Shown here in pieces: positions 36,590 to 43,845 of a DNA stretch of 64,000 nucleotides (position 1 is the first letter of the stretch; each line of letters begins with the position of its first letter). The DNA comes from Erythrobacter sp. (GTDB lineage: Bacteria > Pseudomonadota > Alphaproteobacteria > Sphingomonadales > Sphingomonadaceae), in contig JAACTB010000015.1 in NCBI GenBank assembly GCA_009993605.1, positions 1 through 64,000 of the forward strand, written 5' to 3'. The translations under genes and the position numbers were made by a program. Under the pieces are notes generated by a model. The model saw nothing but the letters and a program-made list of their open reading frames with translations. It searched no databases and was not told the DNA's origin.

Positions 36590-36739
36590 TCAGCCGCGTC
36601 CGAACAGACGAGCCCAGAAACCGGGCTCCTCCATCGGCAGGATCCGTCCATAAACCTGGCGGCGCAATCCGGCATCATGCGCCGTCTTGGGAACGGTCCA
36701 GCCATCGGGGCGGCTGCTGCGGAAGGACAAACTCGACAT
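36590..36739 (-). CDS. Small conserved-looking protein, 49 aa (hypothetical)
   Basis: The minus strand from ATG at 36739 encodes 49 residues rich in Arg, Ser and Gly. It has RRQVYGRILPMEEPG in the middle and an aromatic, basic tail (FWARLFGRG) that could sit on a membrane. A good AGGGGA ribosome-binding site lies 8 nt upstream and a strong terminator follows the stop, so it is likely a real short gene. The same frame stays open far upstream as the antisense shadow of the GT87 gene, which could hide it from automatic annotation. Family not recognised. Confidence 0.65.
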   Translation of the reverse strand: MSSLSFRSSRPDGWTVPKTAHDAGLRRQVYGRILPMEEPGFWARLFGRG

Positions 36740-36780
36740 GGTGGATTTCCCCTTGAAGTTCTGCCCTCCGTCCGAACAGT

Positions 36781-37956
36781 TCAACCGCCAGACTTGCGAT
36801 CCGGTTCCCGGCCTCCCCGGCTCCAGATCAGCCAGACCAGCATTATGGAGGCCAGAGGCGTCAGATTGAGACCCAGCGGCAGCGCCGCTGCGCGCAGCCC
36901 GTAGGGTGCAAGATACAGGCCGACGAGCGCGAGCTTTTCGAACGGGCGAAAGCCATGCCGCAATCCCCGTTCGACCAGAAACAGCGTGGGAAACAGGAGG
37001 AAGGGCAGGTCGTAGGAAAAGAGGTAGGGCGTCGCGAGCGCGCTCGCCGCCAGCATCAGCGCGGCGCTCCCCCGAGGATCGCCTGCGAAACGCCGCCACG
37101 AGATCAGGGCGAGCCAGATCGTCGCCGCTGTCAGAAGAACGGCCAGGCCGATCGCGACGGGATGCGCGAGATAAAGCCGCGCCTGCGCGTAGAGGCTGAC
37201 CATGCGCAGGTAGAATTCCGCCGCATCGCTTCTCATCAGACTGGCGCTCGCATTCCAGCTCTCGCCATAGCCCAGCCAGGTCGCCGTGCCGAACGCCGCC
37301 CAGCTTGTCAGCGCAAGCACAAGTACGGCCAGCGCCGCCGCGATAAAGGCCCGCCACCGCCGCCCCGCCGCAAGCCAGAAGGGCCACAACAGCGCCAGAT
37401 GCGGCTTGACCATCAACGCCCCCACCATCGCGCCCGACCGCACCGGATATTTGTCCAGCACGGTCACCGCACCGATCAGCAGCGCGCCGGTGAAGAGGCC
37501 GGTCTGCGCATGGGTCGCCGCGATCAGGGCGCCGGGATAGGCCAGAACGAGCGGCCAGAGGCGCGGGAAGGCGCGGATGCCCGCCCATGCGAACAATGCG
37601 TACCCCACCGCGACCCATGCGATCCAGGCGATCGGATAGGGTAAGAGACCGAACGGGAGGGCGAGGAACAGGAAGGGCGGCGGATTGACGAAGGCGAACC
37701 AGCCCCGGCTTCCCGTCCCCGTCTGCACCTGTTCCTGCGCGCCTAGATCGTAGGCGAGCGATGGATCGCCCCCCGCCGCCACATGTCCGGCACCCCAGAA
37801 GGCGAGGAAATCGCTGCCGATCCCGCCGGTCGCTTCGAAGAAAGCGGCCACCAGCACGCCCAGCGAGGCCAAGCCCAGCATCACGGCATAGGCCCTGACC
37901 CGGCTTGCCGTCAGCCAGTCTGCATCCCGCAGAAACGAGAGGAAATCCTGCCCCAT
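36781..37956 (-). CDS. GT87/DUF2029-type polyprenol-phosphate mannosyltransferase-like membrane protein
   Basis: 391-aa polytopic inner-membrane protein with about ten helices. The N-terminal loop GSDFLAFWGAGHVAAGGDPSLAYDL and FAFVNPPPFLFLALPFGLLPY are the typical DUF2029 region, with the acidic residue in the first periplasmic loop that GT-C enzymes use in catalysis. Family members use polyprenyl-phosphate sugars. The target glycan is unknown. It ends 41 bp before the 49-aa gene on the same strand and is divergent from the exosortase. Confidence 0.85.
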   Translation of the reverse strand: MGQDFLSFLRDADWLTASRVRAYAVMLGLASLGVLVAAFFEATGGIGSDFLAFWGAGHVAAGGDPSLAYDLGAQEQVQTGTGSRGWFAFVNPPPFLFLALPFGLLPYPIAWIAWVAVGYALFAWAGIRAFPRLWPLVLAYPGALIAATHAQTGLFTGALLIGAVTVLDKYPVRSGAMVGALMVKPHLALLWPFWLAAGRRWRAFIAAALAVLVLALTSWAAFGTATWLGYGESWNASASLMRSDAAEFYLRMVSLYAQARLYLAHPVAIGLAVLLTAATIWLALISWRRFAGDPRGSAALMLAASALATPYLFSYDLPFLLFPTLFLVERGLRHGFRPFEKLALVGLYLAPYGLRAAALPLGLNLTPLASIMLVWLIWSRGGREPDRKSGG

Positions 37957-38096
37957 AAACGCGCTCTAGCCGAAAAGGCGCCGCATCCCCAATGGCCAGG
38001 ATCGCCGGATTCACGCATGGCTGCATGGATAGCGGCGCCTGCGCTGCACATCGGTGAGTCATTCCCTCCGCTGTCGCGGCCTGATAGGACGGGCCG

Positions 38097-38993
38097 ATGG
38101 TGGCGAAATCCGGGTCAATTCCAGTGCGTGCGGCACGAAGCCCGGTCGCGAAATCCTGGCAGGGCGCGCTGCTTCCGGTGGCATTCGCGATCTTCGCCGC
38201 GCCCGCCCTTGTCGATCTCGTCCGCACGAACTGGCGGAGCGAGACCGGATCGCTTGCACCGATCGTGCTGGCCTTGGGGGGCTATACGCTCTGGCGCGAT
38301 TATGCCCGCGCGCGCGGATCGGCGCGACGGGGTCAGCCTGTCGTCTGGCTCCCGCTAATGAGTCTCGCATCGCTGCTGCTTGTCTTCGGCAGCGCGATCG
38401 CGATGGCTTCCCTGGGCGCGCTGGCGGCATGGCTCGCGGGGGTGGCGGTTCTCTATGCCCTGTGCGGATGGGAGGTGGTGCGGCGCTGCGCCTTCCCGCT
38501 CCTCTTCCTCGCGCTAGTGGTTCCCCTGCCCTATACGCTGTCGATGGGGGCCAACGCGGTCCTGCGCGAGTTCGTGGCGGAATGGGCGGTGGAGCTGGCA
38601 AACTGGCTCGGCCTCGACGCGGCGCTTGATCCGGGCGTGGTCATCATCGGTCCATACGAGCTCGCCATCGAGAATGCGTGTGCGGGCGCGAATTCGACGC
38701 TCACGCTCGTCTCGCTCAGCGTGCTCTACGCCTATTGGGTGCGCACGCGCAGCGTCGCGCGCGCCTGGATGGCCGCGATCTTCGCGATTCCGATCGCCAT
38801 GGCCGCCAATATCGGCAGGGTGGTCGCGCTGATGGCGCTGGTCAAATGGCAGGGCAGCGCGATCCTCGACACGGCGATCCATCCCCTTTCCGGCTTCGTC
38901 AGCTTCACGCTCGCCGCGGCGCTCCTGCTCTGGCTCGACCGCATGGTGCGCCTGTTCGTACAGAGGCACCCGTCCGGGATGAGCGAACCGTGA
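38097..38993 (+). CDS. Exosortase, transpeptidase-like sorting enzyme
   Basis: 298-aa polytopic membrane protein. The exosortase catalytic triad is visible: Cys195 in ENACAGANST, Arg241 in AANIGRVVALM and His262 in IHPLSGF. Exosortases cut PEP-CTERM tails and pass the protein on, probably to a surface glycan. The ENACAGAN form and the linked EpsI and small accessory protein suggest the sphingomonad-type exosortase (named XrtV in the TIGRFAM scheme, from memory), not XrtA. Translation is coupled to epsI through a GTGA overlap. Its likely substrate is encoded at 42097-42762. Confidence 0.93.
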   Translation: MVAKSGSIPVRAARSPVAKSWQGALLPVAFAIFAAPALVDLVRTNWRSETGSLAPIVLALGGYTLWRDYARARGSARRGQPVVWLPLMSLASLLLVFGSAIAMASLGALAAWLAGVAVLYALCGWEVVRRCAFPLLFLALVVPLPYTLSMGANAVLREFVAEWAVELANWLGLDAALDPGVVIIGPYELAIENACAGANSTLTLVSLSVLYAYWVRTRSVARAWMAAIFAIPIAMAANIGRVVALMALVKWQGSAILDTAIHPLSGFVSFTLAAALLLWLDRMVRLFVQRHPSGMSEP

Positions 38994-39715
38994 TCGACAG
39001 GCGCCGCTTCGTTCTCGCCTCGCTCTTATCGGGCGCTGGCGTCGCCGCCTTCGCAGTCAAGCCGGGGTGGTCGGGACCAGCCGCGTACTCGCCCGATCTC
39101 GACGCGCTGATGCCGGAAAAACTCGGGCAGTGGACGGCGGGGCCGGCGGATGCGGTCATCCTCGCCAATCCCGACGATCTGGGGGAATCCTCCTATGACG
39201 CGCTTGCCGTGCGGCATTACGGTTCGGCGACCTCCCCCGGCGTGACCGTCCTGATCGCCTATGGTCAGGCGCAGAGCTATGCCACGCAATTGCACCGCCC
39301 GGAGTTCTGCTATCCGGCGTCGGGCTTCAGGATAGGCGCTGAGGGGAAAGCGATGCTGCCGTTCGAAGGCGGCGCGATCCCGGCGCAGACCCTCACCGCA
39401 CGACGCGGGGATCGCACCGACGAGCTGCTGTATTGGGCGCGGATCGGCGGGCGCTTTCCGCAAGGGATCTGGGATCAGCGGTTCGCCATCGCGCGCGGCG
39501 CAATCGCATCGCAGCCGCGGGACGGCATCCTGGTGCGGCTGTCCGCGACCAATCCTTCCGAAGGCACAGGCGAAAAAGCGCTCGAGGAATTCGCGCTTCG
39601 CTTCGTGGACGCGCAGGACGAGGCCGACAGGGCTCTGCTTATCGGTCCCCGCCGCGCAAATCCCGCAGCGGATCGAGCACGACATGATAATACGCCGCCG
39701 ACGCAATCAGGATAA
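38990..39715 (+). CDS. epsI: EpsI-family exosortase partner protein with Tat-like leader
   Basis: 241-aa EpsI family protein. It starts at a GTG that overlaps the exosortase stop (GTGA). The leader DRRRFVLASLLSGAGVAAFA looks like a twin-arginine signal. The conserved EpsI centre LHRPEFCYPASGFRI is present with its cysteine. EpsI is either fused to or encoded beside many exosortases and is needed for the sorting or EPS-export process; its exact activity is unproven. The last 77 bp overlap the 3' end of the accessory gene on the opposite strand. Confidence 0.9.
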   Translation: MIDRRRFVLASLLSGAGVAAFAVKPGWSGPAAYSPDLDALMPEKLGQWTAGPADAVILANPDDLGESSYDALAVRHYGSATSPGVTVLIAYGQAQSYATQLHRPEFCYPASGFRIGAEGKAMLPFEGGAIPAQTLTARRGDRTDELLYWARIGGRFPQGIWDQRFAIARGAIASQPRDGILVRLSATNPSEGTGEKALEEFALRFVDAQDEADRALLIGPRRANPAADRARHDNTPPTQSG

Positions 39716-39893
39716 GGATCGCGGCGATATGATACCCCTCATTGCCCAGCCAGTTGGCGCCCGCGCAGCCGATCGACGGCGGGAGATAGGCAATAATCCG
39801 GTCCCTGAAGGGAGGATGCATCGACCTGTGGAGCAGGGTAAGCGCGATCGCGCAGAACAGAATGACGCTGATCCAGTCGAACACGGTGCGCAT
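39639..39893 (-). CDS. Two-helix exosortase-system accessory protein
   Basis: 84-aa membrane protein: helix 1 VFDWISVILFCAIALTLLH, a 25-residue loop with PPSIGCAGANWLGNEG, and helix 2 HIAAILILIASAAYYHVV. I recall a short sphingomonad accessory protein of this layout annotated beside exosortase V; the conserved-looking CAxANxLGNEG loop supports the match. The ATG at 39893 is preferred over the long open frame upstream. It is convergent with epsI (77-bp overlap) and divergent from the SurA-like gene (51-bp gap). Confidence 0.7.
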   Translation of the reverse strand: MRTVFDWISVILFCAIALTLLHRSMHPPFRDRIIAYLPPSIGCAGANWLGNEGYHIAAILILIASAAYYHVVLDPLRDLRGGDR

Positions 39894-39944
39894 TCCCGCG
39901 CTCTGCATCCCCGCCGCGGCGGGCGCAAGCGCGCGCTGGGCGCG

Positions 39945-40634
39945 ATGGTCGCCTGCGTCTCGCTGATCACGGCTTCCGCTTGCGAAGCCCCTGCGCCCGA
40001 AGGGCAGGTCATCGCCAATGTCGACGGTACGGAAATCACCCGCCGCGAACTCGCAACGATGCTGGGCGATAACGAGGTCGACGAAAAGCGCCGCGATGAG
40101 GCGCTCGATGCGATCGTGGCGCGCAGGGTTTTCGCGATGGAAGCGGAGAAACGCGGCTTGCAGAGGACGGGAGACTTCCATTTCGCGCTGCGCGACGCGC
40201 GCGAGACATTGCTGATGGAGGCTCTGCGCCGCGACATCAGGGGCGGGCTGGAGGAACCCGTCGAAGTCGCCATCGACCGGGAAATCGCTTCCTACCCATG
40301 GCGCTATGCCGCCCGCTTCCTGCTCACGCTCGCCTATCCCGGCCAGGATGAACCAGCCTTCGCCATCGACAGCGCGACCCTCGCAGCGGCACCGAGCGCC
40401 TCCTTGGCGAGCGCCCAGCCGGGCGACAGCCTGGACTATGGCGGAAGGCGCTGGCGGGTGCTTTCCCGCGAGGAAATCCGGTCCGATCCGTCGGCCCTGC
40501 GCCGCGAGGCGGCAGAGCGTTTGAAAACCAGCGCGACGGAAGATGAATTAGCGGCTATGATCGAAGCCTATCGACAGAGCGGTCAAATCCGATTCCAGCC
40601 AGGTTGGGGAGCAAGTGCCGACGATCTGCGTTAA
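39945..40634 (+). CDS. SurA/EpsD-like peptidyl-prolyl isomerase family protein, exported
   Basis: 229-aa protein. A short hydrophobic leader ends in ITASAC, a degenerate lipobox. The mature part begins GQVIANVDGTEITRRELATML, the signature of the SurA N-terminal chaperone domain. A rotamase-like stretch follows (AARFLLTLAYPGQDEP to GGRRWRVLSREEI) but is shorter than a normal parvulin domain. EpsD proteins of this kind accompany exosortase/EPS loci. The ATG at 39945 gives a weak N-region; the frame is open upstream and contains GTG at 39828, so the true start is uncertain. Predicted to assist folding or secretion of surface proteins. Confidence 0.7.
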   Translation: MVACVSLITASACEAPAPEGQVIANVDGTEITRRELATMLGDNEVDEKRRDEALDAIVARRVFAMEAEKRGLQRTGDFHFALRDARETLLMEALRRDIRGGLEEPVEVAIDREIASYPWRYAARFLLTLAYPGQDEPAFAIDSATLAAAPSASLASAQPGDSLDYGGRRWRVLSREEIRSDPSALRREAAERLKTSATEDELAAMIEAYRQSGQIRFQPGWGASADDLR

Positions 40635-40656
40635 GGGCTGAAGACAGGGAGGCGAC

Positions 40657-41544
40657 ATGACGGGGACACGCGATACGAGCGGCAACAGCAGGCTGTCCGT
40701 CAGGACGCTGAGCATCATTGCGGCCCTTTGGGGCATCCTCGTCTGCGGTGTGCTCGTCTGGCAGGCCTATATGTATCGCGGAGTCTTCGCGGCCCTCGCG
40801 GAATGGCAGTTTCGCGAATGGGACCAGATGTACCCGGTCGCCACGATCGCGCTCCTGACCCTTTTGCTCGAATTGCCGCTGATCATCCTCATCGCTTTGA
40901 AGCTGCGCCGCAGGCGTCGCAATTACGGGCCCGTGAGAGCCGGCCTGCTCTCCGTCCGGGAAACGGTGATGGCGCGCCTGTTCGCTGCCTTGGCGGGGCT
41001 CGCATTCGTCCTGGCGCTGGGTGCCGGGATCCTCGGACTGACGATCGGCACCTTGGGAGACAAGCCTTTCACCGCCCTTGCGCTCGATGACGATGCGGAC
41101 GTGAATGGGGATTTCGTGCGCACCCGAGCCTTGGTGCGGATGGATCGCATCGGGTATTATCGGGAACGGTTCGTCGTCACCGGTCGGGATCTGTGGGTCG
41201 CGCCGCTCACTCTCTCGCAGGATGACCGCACGATCCGGGCCTTCGTCCAGATCAGGCCGACGCGCGAGGCGAGCGAGGCGCAGATGATGGAAGTATCCGG
41301 CGTGGCGCGCCGCGCGGCGCTTCCGGGCGGCTTGCGGCGCCTTTACGAGAATGAGGGATACAGCGTCGCCCGGCCCGCCTATGTGGTCTTTTCGTCGCGC
41401 GCATCGGCGCGCTGGCCGTTCTTCAGCGCCGCAGCCGACCTTGCGATCGCGGGCCTGCTGTTCCTGCTGACCTTTGCAGCCTTTCGGACCCATGCCCGCA
41501 GGATGGAGCGCAGGCAGGCGGGTAACGTCACCGCGAACGCCTAG
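40657..41544 (+). CDS. Unknown three-helix membrane protein of the exosortase module
   Basis: 295-aa protein without a recognised family. Two N-terminal membrane helices (about 20-36 and 60-80) are followed by a basic run (RRRRRNYGPVR) and a third helix (about 107-128). A soluble domain then has YYRERFVVTGRDLWVAPLTLSQDDRTIRAFVQI, and a C-terminal helix (about 254-272) is followed by a basic tail. The soluble part between the last two helices should face the periplasm. It starts 22 bp after the SurA-like gene and 65 bp separate it from the retropepsin-like gene, so it is likely in one transcription unit. It may be a dedicated exosortase or EPS component. Confidence 0.75.
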   Translation: MTGTRDTSGNSRLSVRTLSIIAALWGILVCGVLVWQAYMYRGVFAALAEWQFREWDQMYPVATIALLTLLLELPLIILIALKLRRRRRNYGPVRAGLLSVRETVMARLFAALAGLAFVLALGAGILGLTIGTLGDKPFTALALDDDADVNGDFVRTRALVRMDRIGYYRERFVVTGRDLWVAPLTLSQDDRTIRAFVQIRPTREASEAQMMEVSGVARRAALPGGLRRLYENEGYSVARPAYVVFSSRASARWPFFSAAADLAIAGLLFLLTFAAFRTHARRMERRQAGNVTANA

Positions 41545-41609
41545 AATGGCGGCGGGCCCCGCACCCCGTTTAAGCCCTCCTTAAATCCAGTCTGCTATCC
41601 GGTCGGACC

Positions 41610-42107
41610 ATGGGGGACCTCGGCAGCCTTTCGATCATCGGCATGACCGCACTCGGCGGGTCGCTGCTGCTAGCCAGCGATCCCGTCTCGATCCCGGTGA
41701 CCGCTCCGAGCGAAACCGGCGCTATTTCCAGCGATGCTGTCCCTGCCCAGGGAAAGGTTCTTTCGCCCACGGAACGTGAGGCTGGCCGGATTTATCTGAC
41801 GGCCACGCTCGCCTCCGCGCCTGCACGCCTCATCATCGACACGGGCGCCAGCCACACGATCCTGAGCAAACGGGATGCACAGCGCGCGAAAGCGGTGCGC
41901 ATCGGCGCTGCATCGGTCGCGACCGCTGGCGGCGTGGCGAGCATGGAGGTCGCGCGCGTGTCCGCCGTGAGCATCGGCGATCAGACTGTCAGGGATGTCG
42001 ATGTTCTCGTATCCGACGATGTCGCCGAATCGCTGTTGGGCCTGGACTTGCTGGACCGGATCGGCGCGACGCACGTCTCGCTCATGCCCGGAAATGCTAT
42101 CCGTTAG
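41610..42107 (+). CDS. Retropepsin-like aspartic protease
   Basis: 165-aa single-domain retropepsin-like protein of the bacterial clan AA type. The active-site motif is DTGAS (in LIIDTGASHTIL), and the second hallmark LLGLDLLDRI is near the C-terminus. An N-terminal hydrophobic stretch (SIIGMTALGGSLLLAS) points to export or membrane anchoring. Like retroviral proteases it should work as a dimer. It is the last plus-strand gene of the exosortase module, and its end overlaps the PEP-CTERM gene by 11 bp, tail to tail. Possible role in trimming exported proteins; no direct evidence. Confidence 0.85.
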   Translation: MGDLGSLSIIGMTALGGSLLLASDPVSIPVTAPSETGAISSDAVPAQGKVLSPTEREAGRIYLTATLASAPARLIIDTGASHTILSKRDAQRAKAVRIGAASVATAGGVASMEVARVSAVSIGDQTVRDVDVLVSDDVAESLLGLDLLDRIGATHVSLMPGNAIR

Positions 42108-42762
42108 CGAAAGCGCCCAGATTCCGCCGGGCATTCGAGCGCAAGGCTGCCGCCAACACGCCGACACCCAGGATCATGAGAAGCCAGGCCGCAGGCTCCG
42201 GCACTGCCGGGACGACGGGAGGCGTTTCTCCTCCGGTAACAGGCGGCGGGCCGCCGGTGGCGATCGGCGCGATCACACCGGGCGGAGTGGCGCCGATGCC
42301 GCCGAGATTGCCGGGCGTGAACGGCGTCAGACCGGAATTGCCGTTTCCGGGACTCGGTGCGATCAGCGAATTACCGCCCGAACCGGCGGGTCCGCCCAAG
42401 GCGAGCGGAGACGCGAGCTGCGAGGGCGGCGCGCCGGCGGCAGCCGGACCGAAGGGTTCACCGCGCGCGGGAATGGACCGCCGGGCGCCGGTGACGGGAT
42501 CGCCCACCGCAGATGCCTTGCGCACCAGACCATAGGACTGCGGCGAGGAACGGGCATAGCCCAGATAGGCGATTTCGTAGGAGTCGGGTCCTTGCATCAC
42601 GTCGCCCGCAGCGAATGCGGAAGGCCGGTCCCAGCGCAGAAGACCGCGACGATCCTGTTCGGAGAAGGAAACGAGCGCCAGGATGACCGCCAGCCCGAGC
42701 ACCATGAAGGCCGGAAAGAACCGGTCTTTGCGAGTCAGTGTCGGCGTTTGCGGTTCGGACAT
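42097..42762 (-). CDS. PEP-CTERM sorting-signal protein, probable exosortase substrate
   Basis: 221-aa protein with a C-terminal PEP-CTERM tripartite signal: PEPAAW (188-193), a hydrophobic helix (LLMILGVGVLAAAL) and a basic end (RSNARR), then seven more residues. The N-terminus has a hydrophobic segment (about 16-33) without an obvious cleavage site, so it may be a signal anchor. The middle (about 95-185) is Pro/Gly-rich and likely extended. It is the only PEP-CTERM protein seen in the window and lies within the exosortase module, so it is the natural substrate. The unusual feature is the tail after RR (NLGAFANG). Confidence 0.9.
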   Translation of the reverse strand: MSEPQTPTLTRKDRFFPAFMVLGLAVILALVSFSEQDRRGLLRWDRPSAFAAGDVMQGPDSYEIAYLGYARSSPQSYGLVRKASAVGDPVTGARRSIPARGEPFGPAAAGAPPSQLASPLALGGPAGSGGNSLIAPSPGNGNSGLTPFTPGNLGGIGATPPGVIAPIATGGPPPVTGGETPPVVPAVPEPAAWLLMILGVGVLAAALRSNARRNLGAFANG

Positions 42763-42814
42763 GGGTTTCCCAACAAGGAGGCGTCTGGGTTAACGCCAGA
42801 CTAACCTCGTCCTA

Positions 42815-43495
42815 TCAGTAACTGCCGCGGCTGGCCAGTACCGAGGGGACGGTCAATACGAGGATGCGCAGATTGTCGTATACGCCCGAGGTGCGGACAT
42901 AGAGCACGTCATAGGCGACGCGGCGGCGATAGCTGACGTCGTTGCGGCCGCTGATCTGCCACAGGCCGGTCAGACCCGGGCGAACGGCGCAGTAATGCTG
43001 GAGATAGCGACCGTAGCGCACCGCTTCCTTTTCCACGATCGGGCGCGGCCCCACCAGGCTCATATCGCCTTTGAGGACGCTCCAGAGCTGGGGAAGCTCG
43101 TCGAGGCTGCTCTTGCGCAGGAACCGTCCGACTCCGGTGACGCGCGGATCGTTGCGCAACTTGTGGTCCTTGTCCCACTCGGCGCGCGCCACCGGATCAC
43201 TGGCGAGCAGCGCGTCGAGTCGCGCTTCGGCATCGGTCGCCATGGAACGGAATTTGTAGCAATCGAACAGGCGGCCATCGAAGCCGATGCGCTTCTGCCG
43301 GAACAGGACCGGCCCGGGATCGGCGATGAAGACCGCGAGCGCCACCAATAGCATTACCGGAGCGAAAACCACGAGCAGGACGAGAGCGCCCGCCATGTCG
43401 ACGAATCGCTTCTGGCGCGAGTCCGCAATGACGAATTTTTGCGGTGCACCAAGCTGGGGTGCCCGATATTCGCGTTTGATCGCGGTCATTTCCAT
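42815..43495 (-). CDS. ExoY/WcaJ-type undecaprenyl-phosphate sugar phosphotransferase
   Basis: 226-aa initiating transferase of the bacterial sugar transferase family, short ExoY form with one N-terminal helix hairpin (DMAGALVLLVVFAPVMLLVALAVFI). Motifs present are GPVLFRQKRIGFDGRLFDCYKFRSM, LRKSSLDELPQLWSVLKGDMSLVGPRP and VRPGLTGLWQISGRNDVSY. It puts the first sugar phosphate, often galactose or glucose, on undecaprenyl phosphate to start EPS repeat-unit synthesis. It begins the leftward EPS transcript; the upstream 43496-43617 stretch contains a TGC-dyad. Confidence 0.95.
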   Translation of the reverse strand: MEMTAIKREYRAPQLGAPQKFVIADSRQKRFVDMAGALVLLVVFAPVMLLVALAVFIADPGPVLFRQKRIGFDGRLFDCYKFRSMATDAEARLDALLASDPVARAEWDKDHKLRNDPRVTGVGRFLRKSSLDELPQLWSVLKGDMSLVGPRPIVEKEAVRYGRYLQHYCAVRPGLTGLWQISGRNDVSYRRRVAYDVLYVRTSGVYDNLRILVLTVPSVLASRGSY

Positions 43496-43617
43496 ATCGG
43501 CCCCTTATTTTTATGCTGCGGTGCAACATACAGATAGGAGGGCGTTAGGAATTTGTAAACCGTGTTTGGTCGCTCACACCAACGGTGCGTCGTATTGAGA
43601 CAACCTCTCGCGGCTTC

Positions 43618-43803
43618 TTAAAGATAGGACAGGATCAGGCTCCACGCGGAAAGGCCGAGAATCGTCGGCAGGCCGAGCTTGCCGAAAGCATAGGACCCGT
43701 CCCGCAGGATCGCGCGGTCATACATGCCGGGCGCGAGTTCGGGATGGTGGGGCAATCCGGCCATCGAGGCACGGTCGGATGCGAGGAAGCCAGTGTCGAT
43801 CAT
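43618..43803 (-). CDS. Small protein with C-terminal hydrophobic tail, 61 aa (hypothetical)
   Basis: 61-residue open frame on the minus strand. It has a polar N-terminal half (PHHPELAPGMYDRAILRDGSY) and a hydrophobic C-terminal segment (LGLPTILGLSAWSLILSYL) that could anchor in the membrane. Codon third positions are G/C-rich as in real genes here. AAGGGG lies too close to the ATG for ideal spacing, so a second start at the inner ATG is possible. It lies between the sugar transferase and the beta-barrel gene, 42 bp after the latter starts, and could be a small EPS component. No family recognised. Confidence 0.5.
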   Translation of the reverse strand: MIDTGFLASDRASMAGLPHHPELAPGMYDRAILRDGSYAFGKLGLPTILGLSAWSLILSYL

Positions 43804-43845
43804 GCCCCTTCAATAGGCTCGATCCGGTGAAGATTGTGTTGCCGG

